Shown: in pieces, positions 1 to 13,200 of the stretch
How positions within the stretch are numbered: position 1 is the first letter of the stretch
How the letters are laid out: the number at the start of each line of letters is the position of its first letter
NCBI RefSeq assembly: GCF_030867145.1
Contig: NC_134439.1
Span: 6,113,379 to 6,177,378 of the forward strand
Direction of reading: 5' to 3'
Length of the DNA: 64,000 nucleotides
From: Opisthocomus hoazin
Lineage: Eukaryota > Chordata > Aves > Opisthocomiformes > Opisthocomidae
The notes under the pieces: generated by a model
Databases searched by the model: none
Told to the model about the DNA's origin: nothing
The model's input: only the letters and a program-made list of their open reading frames with translations
Position numbers and translations under genes: made by a program

Positions 1-840
1 CCCCAGAAGCCTCCTCTGCTTCAGCGTGAGACCAACACCCCCAGTCCCTGCAAAACCCCCAGACGATCCCCAGCTATGGGGACATTTCTCTGAGCATCTT
101 GTCCTGGCTCCCTGGTGGTGACGCCCGCCTGTGACACTGCGGAAGGGACAATGACACATGCTGGGATGGCCCCTTGGTAGGAGGGACCTGGGATGTGGTT
201 GCGGTGGCCGGGCTGACCTGGCCCTGCAGGACCCAGGGTGGTGGTGACAAGGAGGGGGTTTACACCACAGCGCTGCCCAAAGTCCCATGAAGGGATACCC
301 ATCCCCCACAGCCACCGCCGTGGTCCAAAGGGGCAGATGGCCAACAGGGCCCTTTGCTCCAGGAGCTCTGGCCGGCTGCGAAGGGCTGCGGGGCCAAAGC
401 CTGGGCGGTGCCACCGCTGCAGGGTCCCTGCCTGGGGAGATGAACCACTCGCAGCCGTCCTGCATCGCGCTGCGGGGCTCGTGGGGCCCGCTCCGGGCCT
501 CCCTGCGCCTGCAGGGGAAGGGACCGTGGTTCACACTTCTGCATCCCGCAGCGCGCTGCTCCACGAGGCCCAACGCCAAGCCCAGCCCCAAGACGGGGCC
601 TGCTCCACGCGGGGCCCTGCTCCACGCTGCCCCACGCCAGGCCCAATGCCGAGCTGAGCCCCACGCTGGGCCCTGCTCCACGCTGCCTCACACCAGGCCC
701 CACGCCAGGCCCCGCCCCACGCGGAGCTGCAGCTCATGGCCCCGCCCCCGGCACCTCCCCCGCGCCGAGCCTGGCCCTGCGGCGCCCCCTGGCGGCCGCG
801 CCGCGGAACTGCCATCGCCCCCAGCGGGGCTCCCCCGGGT
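1..840. other. GC-rich flank upstream of SMARCD2, no gene seen
   Basis: This is 5' flank of SMARCD2. Several open frames cross it on both strands, but they are proline-, arginine- and alanine-rich low-complexity readings typical of high-GC DNA. None has a recognisable domain or believable splice sites. The right part holds a degenerate tandem repeat, listed separately. Confidence 0.6.
541..717. repeat. Degenerate GC-rich tandem repeat (minisatellite-like)
   Basis: The words GGCCCTGCTCCACGCTGCC and CCACGCCAGGCCC recur with small changes across about 180 bp, with two longer near-copies of roughly 60 bp around 615-715. It sits just upstream of the SMARCD2 CpG island and does not look coding. 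Confidence 0.6.
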
Positions 841-1085
841 CCCGCCTTCCCCCCGCGGCCGCGGGTCCGCGCCTACCCACGCGCGCGTACGTGGACGCGC
901 TTCACCCCCCACAGCTGCGCCCGCGCGTGCTGCTCGTGCGCAGGCCCCCGCGCCTGCCGCCGCACGCGTGCAGACGCTCACGCCCACGCACGCACGTGCT
1001 CCCCAACCCCGTGTCCGCAAACACGCGTGCCCACGCGCCCGCCCACCCACGCGCGCGCAAACCCGTACGCGCCCTCGCCCGCGCG
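840..1085. repeat. Alternating purine-pyrimidine tract (CG/CA rich, Z-DNA prone)
   Basis: About 240 bp are dominated by alternating runs such as CACGCGCGTACG, GCACGCGTGC and CACGCACGCACGTGC. This composition is known to favour left-handed DNA under negative supercoiling. The tract lies 200-450 bp upstream of the SMARCD2 start codon. Confidence 0.55.
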
Positions 1086-1114
1086 CCTGCGCCCCCACCC
1101 TCTCGCACCCGCCT

Positions 1115-1297
1115 CGGGGAGGCGGGGCCACGCATGGGGGCGGAGCCTCTGCGCGGGGTGGGGGGGCGGGGCTACGGCGCCGTGGGGCGGGGCCAGCGAG
1201 CGCCGCGCGCTGACTCCGTCTCCGGGCGCCGCCGCTGCCGCCGCTTCCGAGTAAACAGCGCGGGCGGGGGCCGGCCCCCCCCCCCCCCCCCCCCGCC
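1115..1297 (+). promoter_or_regulatory. SMARCD2 CpG-island promoter and 5' leader
   Basis: The sequence is extremely CpG dense and carries repeated Sp1-type GC boxes: around 1121-1129, GGGGCGGGGC at 1163-1172 and GGGGCGGGGCC at 1184-1194. There is no TATA box. This is the usual architecture of a broadly expressed TATA-less promoter. The transcription start is not visible directly. The CpG island continues past exon 1 to about 2150. Confidence 0.65.
1275..1294 (+). repeat. Poly(C) run of 20 in the SMARCD2 leader
   Basis: Twenty consecutive C residues end three bases before the SMARCD2 ATG at 1298. The run would sit in the 5' leader, where poly(C)-binding proteins could bind it or it could form an i-motif. 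Its exact length may be unreliable because long homopolymers are hard to sequence. Confidence 0.75.
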
Positions 1298-4200
1298 ATG
1301 GCCGGCCGCGGAGCCTTCCCGCTGAGCCCGCTGCCCCCCGCCGCCGCCCCGCCGCCCCCGGGGCCCGGCCCCGCCATCCTGCGCGGCCCCAGCCCGGCTC
1401 CCGCCGCCGCCGCCGCCGCGCCGGGCTACCGCCCCATGGGCCCGGCCTCCGCGCCGTACCAGGTGAGCAGGCCTCGGGGCGGGGAGAGGGGGTCGCGGTG
1501 TGAGGGGGGGTCCCCGGAGCCCCCCGCAGGGCCTCGGGACCCCTCGGCGGTGGAGGGCGCCGGGCCGGCCGTTGGGGCCTTCCCCGCCTCTCGGGGCCTC
1601 CCGGCAGCCCGGCCTCCGCCGGGACCCCCGGCCCGAATCCCGGGTGACCCCATTTCCCTGCCCTGCTCGCCGAGCCTCCCTCCGCGCCCTCCGCCCCCCC
1701 TTCTCCTCCCTCTCAGAAACCCCCGGGAAAAGTTCGGGCAGCGTCTCCGGGCGCATCCCCTCCGCCGCCCCAGCCGGGCCGGTGACAGCCGGAGCCCCGG
1801 GCCCGTTCCCCGGGCAGGCGGGAGGCCCTGCGCCCGGCGCCGCAGCCGTTTCCCCGAGCCCTGCCACCTGCCCGTCTGCGTCCCGCCACGCTGGGGGCCC
1901 GCGCTCGGCCTGGGGTCCGGGGCTCCGAGACGCGGCCGGGGAGACGGCTGGGGAGGACAGCAGGTGCCTGCTGATGTCGGGGGGCAAAAAACTACCTTCA
2001 GAAAGCAACAGAAACTCGGCCTCGACGTCTCTCCTAATAGCTGTCTTCTGACCCGCACTCGCGTTTCCCTCTCCCCTGCACGCACGGCTGCTCGGCTCGC
2101 TCGGCCACGCAGGGTGGCTGCTGTGGTTGTTCATTTTCTGGGGTGAAGCACCGTCTTCCAAGCAGGCCTTGAAATGGAGGAGCCCGGTTGTGCAATGCGT
2201 TCTCATCCGCCGCCGGTCGCGTCCTCCGCCGCTGCCGCCTGGTTTGCGCGAATTAAAACTTGAGAGCTAAAATCAAGCCGAGGGAATTTCCAGCTTGTGA
2301 GCTTCGTTAATACAAGCTGCGGAAACAACTTCCCCCTTCTAGCCTTAAAAACACCGAAAAGCCCGGCGCTGGAAACAGAGATAGCGCAGCCAAGGCCGGT
2401 CTGTGCGTGAACCGACGGTAACTCGGCTCGGAGGCGTCTCGGGCCGAGCTCGATCGTTTGCCCCGACCTTCCACGCGGCAGGTTGCAAAATCCAGCCGGG
2501 AGCCGCTCACCACCGCGGGTAAACGAGCGAACGTGTGCTTGCTGTTTCCCGCCTGCTGCTGGCCGTGACGCTGCGGTGGTCGTGGGGAGCGCGCGGCCGG
2601 CGTGGGGCGATGCCCACCGAGCATCCGGCACGGCGGGAGCTGGGTCGGCGCGGCCGGTTGAGCCCCGGGGTGGCTGGCAGCTTGCTGGCAGGGCTGCCTG
2701 CGCGTGGGAGGGGAGAGCGGGTACGATCCCGAGGGTCTGCCGCTTGTTTTGCAACTCCCAGACCGGGGAAAAAAACCCCTCCCCTCCCAGTGGCCATCCC
2801 TGCTGTTCCCGCAGGGTTTTCTCTGCCCTGGTTCATGAAGAGCTCGATTATTTGAGCACGAGGAGACAGAACAGGCCTCATCCACGCCAGCGAGCGCTTA
2901 GGGGCTCTTTAATCACTGGATTATTAAACATATGGTCGTCCTTTTGACATCCTTGTGTGCCTGCTGGTTATTTACTGGCAGCTCAAGCGGGGAATTCGAG
3001 CGGATGACTCCATTTGGGAGTTCCTTTAGGGCCCGATGTGGGACCCTTTTGGGAGCTGATGTTTCCAGAGCAGCCAGGTGCTGGTGCCGTGCCCGGAGCG
3101 GGAGGGAGAGGGTTTTTTCCAGGAGGAGGATGCTCAGCTGAGCTGTCAGGCTGCTTGGTGGTGGGTCTGCGGGCAGAGCCCCTCTCCTGGTCCCTGTCCC
3201 TGTGCTGGTGGCAGAACGGATGCCGAGGCCGAGTCCCAGCCCCCAGGTTGTGCTGGCCAGTGTAAATTCAGCGAGAAGGAACCTTTCTGCTGTTTATTCA
3301 GGTGTGAGTTTCGGGCTTTGGAGAGTATTTTCCCAGGTTATCGATTGACACTGTGGCAGGGAGCGGCCTTGGCTCTGTCTGGGGGAGATGGGACTCGGCA
3401 AAGCACTGCTCTGGCCTCAGAATTACCCCACGCTGATGCTTCGCTGGCGCACAGAGGTGGCAAAAGCCGCGTTCATTAAGTGCCCCATTAAAAGGGTTTT
3501 GTTGGCTCTTGCCAGCGAGAAAGAGCCTGGTTTCTGTGGGGCAGGAGCTCCTAACCCTGAAAGCAGCTGCAGCTCGGCGATCCCATCCGCGGGCAGGCGG
3601 CAGTGGGAAGGAAAGCGGAGTCATGCCTCGTGGAGAAACCCGTGCAGGCAGTTGGGACGGAGGAGCCGGAGAAGCGTGGGTTGCTGGTGTGGAGCCAGGT
3701 GGAAGATGGGGTGGCCTGGACTTGTTGGAGAGGGTGTAGCACAGCACAGGAGAGATCCACCCGGTTTTCATGGGAGCAGAGGAAAAACAGCGTTCCTGCT
3801 CATTGAGTGACTGGGATTGGCTTGAAGGGGGCCTGGGGACAGCAGCCAGGGCTGGAGCTGCACCAGCCCGCTGCACGGAAAGCTGTGATGCTGCTCGGGC
3901 TGGGTGACCCAACCCTTCCCAAAGGAACTGGTTTCTAGGGCAGGTTTCATCACAGACTGAGCCTTCAGTTGAAGTGATGATACGAAGCAGATGAACGCTG
4001 TCCTCTTGGAGCAAGGAGGAGGAAGGCAACAACGGAGACCACTGCGCCCTTTGTTCCTCCTGGGGAAATGTGACAGTGAAATTCTAGGTGGACAGCATCT
4101 CCAGACCTTGTTGTTGAAGGCCCTCACTCCATCTTCCTCCGCAGGACCTTCTCAGGGGGCTGTTCCCCGGCCTTTTAGCCCTGCCGCAGCCCCAAAGGCA

Positions 4201-7200
4201 GTGCTTTATACCAGACACCTATCTCCGCTCTGCCTGCGTGTGCCTCCACGCTGCGTTTGAGGCTGCTGGAATTTCTCTCTCAAGCAGGAATCCAACACCT
4301 TTGTTCCTTGTTCCTGCTTGCATTAACACCCGTGTTACGGTTTGAATCCCTGTGACCGTTTGTTTCTCTGACCTGTCACATCTGCGGCTTCAGATGGGAG
4401 GCCGCAGACGAGGAGGTTTGTCTGGGCCCAAACGTCTCTGCTGTTGCTTGAAACGTTGCCAGCACGTGTCCTAAAGCTGCTCAGTGTCTGTTGCTTTGCC
4501 CTTCTCCCTTTAATTTACTACTTCCTCATCTACGGGTTTTAGCTGAGGAGCGATCTGACTCCTGGAGCTCCTCCCCTGTCAAAGTACGTCAGGTCGTCCA
4601 AGCATGGCGAGCTGTGTTGGGGCAGTTTGGGGGCTTGCTGGGAGCAAAGTGCTGCTCAGGAGCTCGCAGCATGCAACGGCCTCTTGGTAACACCACCGCC
4701 TCCCGGATGAAGATCTCTGCCAGCACGGACCCGGGCTCTTCCTGGCATCCTCCCAAGAGGGATTTGCTCACAGATAAGAAAGAACAAAGAGGGGGAAGGC
4801 GCTGTTTTGGGGTGTGCCATGGATGGCTCCCTTGGTCCCGGTCAATGCGAAGCCCCAGTTGGAGCGGTGGCTTTAAGCAGCCGAGCTCTCCTCGAGACCA
4901 GCCTGGCATGGAGCTCGGATCCTGTTGGAACAGGGTTTGCTTTTGTGTCTGTCCTGATGGGAAGCGCTGCCGGCTGGGCACGCGGGGAGGAACTTGCAGG
5001 AAGAGCAGTCGTTGCCTGGCGTCCGTCCCGGGCTCAGCTCCCAGAGCCCCAGGCGAGGACACATGTGGGCTCTCGCTCTGACTGTTAGTATGTACAAAGT
5101 TGGATCACGCCTTTCTGGATGGAGCAAAACTGGATGTGTGTCAGGAAGAGCCTTTTCCCCTCGCTGGGGAGATGCAGGGAAGAGCCGTGGTCTTGGAAGG
5201 AGGATGCAGAGCTCTCGAGCTGTTTTCTGAAGTGCTGCTTTTCTTCAAGCTCGCTCTCCAGCCCAGCTGCTTCTTGCAGATCCATCCTGCGATTTATTGC
5301 TCCCCTTGTTTCTCCTTTCTGCTACCAGCCTCTGATTTCTGGCCTGCCTTTCCTCAAGAAGGGGCCTTTGGCAGGCGGGGAGGCTCCTGTCGTGCCAGCG
5401 AATGTCCATCGGGAAGCCTTCCAGCCTCCCGTTGGATGCGGCTGAAGCTGACTCTCAGCAGAGCTCCCCAAACGCGAGCGGCCTGTGCGTTGACCTGGGA
5501 TGAACTGCTAAACCGCAGCCAGCCCCGTTCGTTCCTTCGCCTTTGGCAGGGAACAGAAACAAGCTGTTTTCTGTCCCGTTTCCAGGCAGCTCCGCTCGCT
5601 CTCCGCAGGGAATGCTGGACACGGTCCAGCTCGTTCCTCAGAGCCGAGCTTGCGAGGTTTTGCCCTTTGTCCACCCCACTGGCAGGGGAGGACGAGGCCG
5701 TGCCCGGAGGGGATGGGGCAGCCGTGCTGCCCTCGGTGAAGAGCAGTGGACGAAGAGACAAGGCGTTCTGTTAGCCAGGAAGGAGCTAAGGACGGGCTCC
5801 TTGGTTTGAGCCGGTCTGATAAAATTACCTGAATTTAAGCCCCTTGCATCCTGCTAATTTCCAGGGCTTCCGAAGTGTGACGGAGGCTGGCTTCACCCTG
5901 CCAGGGCTGCAGTGCTGCTCCGTGGCTCAGCTGGAGGTTTAAGGCTGTGCCATGCTTGCGTGAGTTGGGTCTTCAGAGCTGAGGGTCCCCCGGACAGGGA
6001 TGCGGTCGCTGGGTGAACACACGGCAGAGGCTCGCCTTGCGTTGCCAAGAGGCTTCTCTGCGAGTGATTTGCAAATCTTGAGGGTAAACTGAGGGAGGAA
6101 GAAACATCTGCGTGGAGGATTCTGCCTTTTTTTCTTTGTCCAAGTGATCAAATGCTGGTCCCTGGTGGGCTGGAGCTTGCTCTGCCGGCAGCTTAGCTGT
6201 GGCTGATGGTTCTCAGATGTTTATGGAGGTGATGTTAAAGTCTTAAGTATCATAGATCCGTTCATCCTTGTGCTGAATCTCTCCCTGCTGACAGAGTTGT
6301 CTCCTCTTGTTGTAACCGAGCAGTCTCTGGCCCTCCAAAGAGCAGATGGACACGCAGGAGACCTTGCACGAGATGCTATCACTCATGTGGAGCTGTCAAA
6401 GACCCTCTCGACCGGCTCGGCCAGCCTCCAAATATCTCATTTCAGGGACAGATCAGAAATGCGACCTGTGGAGTGGCAGAGGGAGGTAGGAGAGACCTCG
6501 GGACATGGTGGTGGCGAGAGCTGACCTGGCTGAAGGACAGGAGCTGGTTATGGCCATGTCGCCTCTTAGTCCAAGCAAGCTGCTGACAGCATTCCCCGTG
6601 GGTGCGTGCAGGGAAGGGGTTGTATTCTTGTACACTGTCGTGTAGGGAACCTCCCTGACCTCAGACCGGTTTCCCCAGGGCACTGATCACTGTCTCCCGT
6701 GTGGGCTTGAGAAACACTCCGGGGCAGGGTTTTCCTCAAAAGCCATCTCCCTTCTCCGTGCTCCTGATGGCTGTAGGGAGTTATGGGTGATTGCGTGCAG
6801 CCCTGGCACTACACAGCTTTTCTTGGGGCTCCCAAGTTTCTGATGAAAAGTTTCACAGCCACTTCTCGTGGCTTATCTCTTCTCCAGAAGCTCTTGCAGG
6901 TGAGTCAGCACGGTTCCTGGAGCATGGTCCTTCTGTAGCCACGCTACACTGGCAAACAGTATTTACCCAGTACCTGTGTTTTTTGATTTTGCAAAGGGTG
7001 TGGATCTCGGTGCTGCCTCTCCTCCTAGCCCTGCCACAGAGGATTTCATGATAAACCCAGAGAAACTGGGTTCTTGCCTTGTGATTTTTGGCAAAAGAGG
7101 AGGTGCTGCTGGCCGTGGTCGGCTCTTGGCGATGCTGGCGCAGTCCTGCTTGTCACGAGTTGTGCAAATGTGGCTGATCAAAAGGAGAAAAACATCTGGG

Positions 7201-10200
7201 GGCTGTTAGGAGGAAGAAATACAGGCTTCTGCCTTGTAGCAAGGGCAGATTAGCAAGCCCAGGCTCGGGAGGTGCTGCTTCAAAGGACGGCTGAGCAGAG
7301 GTGGAGACAGCATTTGGTTGTGTAACGGGCTCTGCCCGTGCTTCGTGCGCGTGTTTTGGAACGTCCACGTGTGGCATTAATCCCGTGGGCAGCGCTCGGT
7401 GTGTTTTCAGGATCTCCTGCTTGCAGAGATGCTCGTGGCCTCGGGCTCCAGAGCGGGAGCAACTCGAGCTCTTGGTTTTGCGTTTACCAGCTCTTCGGGG
7501 AGGAGATGAGTGTGTTTTGGCTTCAGCTGCCATCAAACCGACCTCCCCACCGCGGCTCTGAGCCTGCCCGTGAAAGCTGCGGAGGACAAGCAGGCTGCAG
7601 CGGTGATCTCCTGCCCGCAGCCCTCCCACGCCCGGGCTTTGCGCTGAAATTAGTGCCCGTACGGAGATAAGTTCATCAGCCTGTGGCATCGCTTTGCTGG
7701 GCTCCTTTGGGAAAATGAGGCAGCTTCGTTAGCTCTGTTCTGTGGCGCGGCGGTGTGTCCGGGCTCCATTCTCAGGGCGGCAGGAGAGGAGCTGTGGGGA
7801 ATGATGTCCTGGCACGTTGAGGAGCCTGCGGCAGGGGAGAAATGCTGCTCTGCTGGCTTGGTGGCTCTCCCAGCCTCGCGTCTTGGCAGCGAGGAGCTTG
7901 GGGATGAAAGGATCCCGGGAGGCTGTTGGCTCGGACCGCCGGTGAAGCAGGCTGGAGCACGCAGGGACGGCCGTGGGGTGCTGTGACCGATGGTCGAGGG
8001 CTCCAGGGGGATGCACGGGGTGCGGACCCGGTGTGGTGCACTGTGGGTGCTGGCTTGCCAAACTGCCCTGCTCCAGGGGATGCAGAGGGGCTCCAAGTGC
8101 TGCCCTGGGTCGGGACCCCTTGCAGGAGTGGTTGGGTATTTTGTCATGGGTTGTAAATGCCCTTTCTGGGTCCTTGGAGGGGAAAGAACGGGAGCAGGCG
8201 TGCTGGCAGGGGTGAGCTCTTGCCTCTGTCCCCTGTGCCCAGGAGCTCGGCTTCCTGCCTGCCGGCCTTGTGACCAGTGCCACTGGGAAGTGGGATTGCC
8301 CTGCTCCCCTCCTGGGTACTGTGTCTGCCAGCACTGGCGCTTTCCGGAGAGGAACCCACGGCACAACCCGCACCGCAGCCCCCGATGTCCCCAGGGTGAA
8401 GGCGTTGCAGGCAGTGACCCTCATGACGGGGCCTCGTGACGCTCCAGGTCCGATGTCCCTGCTGCGTGGCCGTGGCTCGGGGCCGCGCATGGCCTGGGCT
8501 CCGTGCCGGCTGGCAGGCTGGGCTTCCCCTGCGGTCAGTGGCTTCTGCTCATCCCAGTTCTGCTTTCTCATCACTCCTCCTGCAGCAGGGAAGGCTGCAG
8601 CTCCCGATGTCCTTCCCTCCTCCCTGCCCTGTCCCTCGCCTGCGCCTGAGAGCAGAGTGTGGCCTCGGAAAAGGGAAGAAGCAGGAGGGTGGATGGCATC
8701 CCCTGGTCCCCAGCAAAGGTCAGGCTCCGCGCAGAGCAGTGTTTAACACAGGCTTCCTCTCTTCTCTTCCCCGGCAGCGCCCTGGGATGCCGCCCGGCAG
8801 CCGGATGCCCATGGCAGGGCTGCAGGTGGGACCACCGGGAGCACCCCCCTACGGAGCCGCCTCCCCAATGAGACCGGGCCTGCCGCAGTCGATGATGGAC
8901 CCCTTCAGGAAGCGCCTGCTGACCCCCCAGGCCCAGCCACCGATGGCCACCCCGAGGAGAGGGTAAGGGCCCGGCACCCTCCCGCTCAGGGACGGACGCC
9001 CATGGCAGGCTGGAGGGGTCGGTTCGACCCGCTGGGTCCCGGTTGTGCTTCACCGCAGAAACCCGCAGCTCCCTGCCCTGCTGCAGAGGGGTGAGCTGCC
9101 GCAGCGGGGCGGGAGCCGGCACAGCTTGCCTGCAGACCCCCCCAGGCTGGCACTGCTGGCGGTGGGAAACCTGCCAGAGCTGCTGGCTGGGGCGTTTTGT
9201 GATGATGGAAGGGCAGAGATGGGGGCAAAGATCACTCGGCTTGCAGCTTCCCCGCAGTCTGATCCCCACGCCAGTAACCGAAAAGCCTTGCTCCATGCGT
9301 TTGTGCTTGCCAGAGGCCCCAGCACCGGCTCCTCAGGGTCCTTCCCCTTTTCACAGGGGTCCATGCTGGCTCTGGGAGGCACAGACATGAGTGGAAACGG
9401 GGGATGGGGGCGGCAGGTTGCAGAGACGCTTCCCAGAGCTGCGGTCTGGGTAGGACTGTTCGTTGGGGCTGGTCTCTGCGAGCCGCAGGGCTCTGCCAGC
9501 AGCTCCTCGCTCATTTACAACACTGCTAATCCCTTTGCTCAGTCGCTGTTTTCCACGAGGGCTTCTTGATTACTGGAGGCTGTTTCTCAGGGCAGGGTCC
9601 CTTGGTCCTAACGGATACTTGGGTCCTTTTCCCTGCTCTGGATGTGTGGCGGGGCCGGCAGCCGACAGCGCGGTTGGCTCCGTGATCCCTCCGCAGGGAT
9701 GGCAGCCTCTGCACAGTGGCTCCACATCCCTTCATTGCTCCAGAGCAAGCTGGGGATTAAGGACAACGAGCAGCTTGCCACCGAGCAAGGACGTCAGCGA
9801 GCAGATAAGGCTGCGGCTCTGTTCCTGGGGGCTGGCTGCCTGGGATCAGCTGTGCTCGGCTGGTCGAGCATCCTTTTTCCTGGCTGGCTGCGGATCAAGG
9901 GATCAGGAACTGCCAGCTGCTAGTGGGGTGAACAAACCCTGCAGGGCAGGAAGCATTTAATGCAGCAAAAAGAGCTGGAGGAAATGCTCTGACCCCCCTC
10001 TTAGCTGGGGCTGCCCTCCCGCCATGTCCTCCTGCGCGAGCAGCCGTGGGGCAGCCACTGTGCCTTGGACACCTCACGATGGCAGCACGCACGGCCACGC
10101 TGCCTGCCCTGCTGCTTCGCTTGCTGCCGAGGGAAAGGGACTTGTCTGTGCCCGCCAGACTCTGCCCCGTCTCTCACTCGTGTGCAGCAGAATGGGGGGA

Positions 10201-13200
10201 GAGGTGTTCCCTGCGCATCCAGGCATTGGGTGTGAATTTAGTGGGACATCAGGGTGGGATCAGGCTGACAGGGTGCCCGCAGTGTGCGGGCTGGGAGGAG
10301 AGTCCTGTGATCTGACAGGGCACTACAAGCTTGGAGACAGCTAAAACGGCTCTGAGCAAGGTTTGGGGTGCATTAAGAACAGTGTGGGCAGCAGGTCGAG
10401 GGAGGTTCTCCTCCCCCTCTACTCTGCCCTAGTGAGGCCCCATCTGCAGTGCTGTGTCCAGTTCTGGGCTCCCCAGGTCAAGAAAGATGAGGAGCTACTG
10501 GAGAGAGTCCAGCGCAGGGCTACGAGGATGAGGAAGGGACTGGAGCATCTCTGCTATGAGGAAAGGCTGAGGGAGCTGGGCTTGTTCAGCCTGGAGAAGA
10601 GAAGGCTGAGAGGGGACCTTAGAAATGCCTCTAAATATCTGCAGGGTGGGGGTCAGGAGGACGGGGCCAGACTCTTTCCAGTGGTGCCCAGCGACAGGAC
10701 AAGGGGCAATGGGCACAAACTGAAGCAGAGGAAGCTCCAGCTGAACCCGAGGAAGAACTTCTTCCCTCTGAGGGTGATGGAGCCCTGGCCCAGGCTGCCC
10801 AGGGAGGCTGTGGAGTCTCCTTCTCTGGAGATATTCCAGACCCTCCTGGCCGCGGTGCTGTGCAGCCTGCTCTGGGTGACCCTGCTTGGGCAGGGGGTTG
10901 GGCTGGGTGACCCACAGAGGGTCCTGCCAACCCCTGCCGTTCTAAATTCTAAAGGCTGCAGACCTTCTGTGGCTCCAGAGGCCACTCTCCTTCCTCTACC
11001 CATGATGATTTCATCCCCACCGTGGCAAGGTTGATTTAAGCTGTTTTAAAGTGAGTTCCTGGAACTGGGCTTTGGTTGGTAGCACTGGGAGAGAATGTGA
11101 CAGCCATTTGCAGGGAGGGAACTCAGGAGCACCATCCTGGAGGTGGGAGCATGCCTGCAGCCGCAGCTTTGCCTTGTACCACCTTCTTCATGCTCCCACC
11201 CTGAAGCACCTTTAGCAAGCGGCAGCAGCGAAGCAAACTGAACCCAGGGACCAGATTTCCTTCCCTGGTGACAGGCTCTAGACGTCCAACACCGTTCCCG
11301 CTTGAGTCACCTTGGCTTGTCCACAGGGATCTCTTCTCATGTGCTTTCCGGCACTGATCCAAGATCTCGTGGTCTGGGTGCTCTTACAGCCTTTCTTTGC
11401 TCCCTTCTTGCAAGTCCAAAGTCCCTGTCACACAGAGCAGCCCTGGCAAGGGACCTGCTCCCCCAGACCTGGTCACTGCAGCAGGAGCCTCAGTGCCTGG
11501 CTCGGACTGAGCCATCCCCGTGGGCACAGCTGGCACTGCCGCTGGCACTGCCCTCGCTGGGGCTGGCCCTGTTCGTGGCCTGGGTGGGGCCAAAAGAGCC
11601 ACCAGGCATGCAAGCAGAGCTCGGTGTTGTCCCCTGAGCCCCGCTGCTGCCCAAGCATGGGACATGCAGCAGCCTCCCCCCAGGCAGGCAACAAGGCGTC
11701 CTGCAAGAGCTGCTGTGTGATTTGGTTTGGTTTTTGCCTGTCTCTCTGCTTTTTCCAGGGTGAAAAGGAGGAAGATGGCAGACAAGGTCCTGCCGCAGAG
11801 GGTGAGTGCTGCCTCGGTGCGTGGGGAGGGAGCGGAGCTGCTGAAGAGAGGGGGTGCATCCGTGCTGCCTTCCCAGCGCGGCCGGGGCGATGAGGTCCCT
11901 GCGGGGCAGAGAATCTCACTGAGCCGCCTCCTGCCCGCTGGGCATTTCTGCTCAGTCCCAAACTGACCTGGAAAATTGCTGCCTCTTCCTCTGGTAGAGG
12001 TTTGGGGTGTGCATAAGTTGGACAAGCAGGACTTTGAGCAAGCAAGAAGCAGCAATAGCTTGGGGTGGAGACCCCAGGGGGACCCTAAGCCTCTCCCGGC
12101 GTCCCTCTTGACGGTCCAGGGTTACGTTACCTGCCTGTGCGGTGGGCACAGTGGCAGGCTCCAAACTGAGCTCTGCAGTGCAGCTCTGTCACCTGGGGAG
12201 AGCTTTGCAGGGCTGTAGTCTTCATTTAAAATGAGAAATCGGTGCTGTCGTGCTGAACTCATCCCACTCCTGGGTGCCTCAGCCCAGCACCATTACTGGT
12301 GTGGGGGATGCAGCCCCATCGCAGCACGCAAGGGACTGATCGTTTCTGTTTGACAGATCCGGGAGCTGGTCCCAGAATCCCAGGCCTACATGGACCTCCT
12401 CGCCTTTGAGCGTAAGCTGGACCAAACCATCGCCCGGAAGAGGATGGAGATTCAGGAGGCCATTAAGAAACCACTGACGGTGCGTGGCAGCCCTGGGAGG
12501 GCGAGCAGCTGGATGGGGTGGGGGGGTCTACGAGGTGGGTGCTGCTGTGGGTGCTGCCAGCCACCCTCCGCTCAGGGCATTCCACCTCTCTGTTTTCCAC
12601 AGCAAAAGCGGAAGCTGAGGATTTACATCTCCAACACTTTCACCCCAGCCAAAGAAGAAGGAGAGGGTGGTGAGCGCGTGGCCTCCTGGGAGCTACGTGT
12701 GGAGGGCAAACTGCTGGAGGACGTAAGGATACGGGCAGGGATGAGCTGGTTGTGGGAGGAGCCACTGGTGCTCCGCGTGGAGAGCCTGGCTGGGCTGGGT
12801 ACGGCTCGCTGGGTGCTGGAGGCGGTGTTTGGGCTGGTGGTGCCAATCCTGCTCTGTTTTGCAGCCAAGCAAGCAGAAGAGGAAGTTCTCCTCCTTTTTC
12901 AAGAGCCTCGTCATCGAGCTGGACAAGGAGCTGTACGGGCCGGACAACCATCTGGTGGAGGTGAGACGGGAGGCTCCCGGCCGTGCTGTGGGGCTGGCTC
13001 CGCACCCCGGGCAGGCTGGGGAGAGCCGTTACCCACAGCGGGCGCTGGGGAGGTGGTCCTGCCGCTCACCCTGCAGGTGCTCAGCGCCCCAGCCCAGCGC
13101 CTGTCCCGCTGCAACAGGGGGTTGGCTTGTATCAGGAGTAATGTTTCCAGCAGGAGCAGGGAGGTGACCGTACCCCTGTACTCAGCCCTGGTGAGGCTGC

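Noticed and set aside
287-1213. 308-codon open frame upstream of SMARCD2 (+)
   Set aside because: Low-complexity Pro/Arg/Ala reading in extremely GC-rich, CpG-dense promoter sequence. No domain, and the same region is open in other frames on both strands.
10363-11034. 223-codon frame with RT-like C-terminus inside SMARCD2 intron 2
   Set aside because: It is the C-terminal part of a CR1 copy, not a host gene. The same holds for the frames at 12390-13673, 33666-34400 and 52120-52635.
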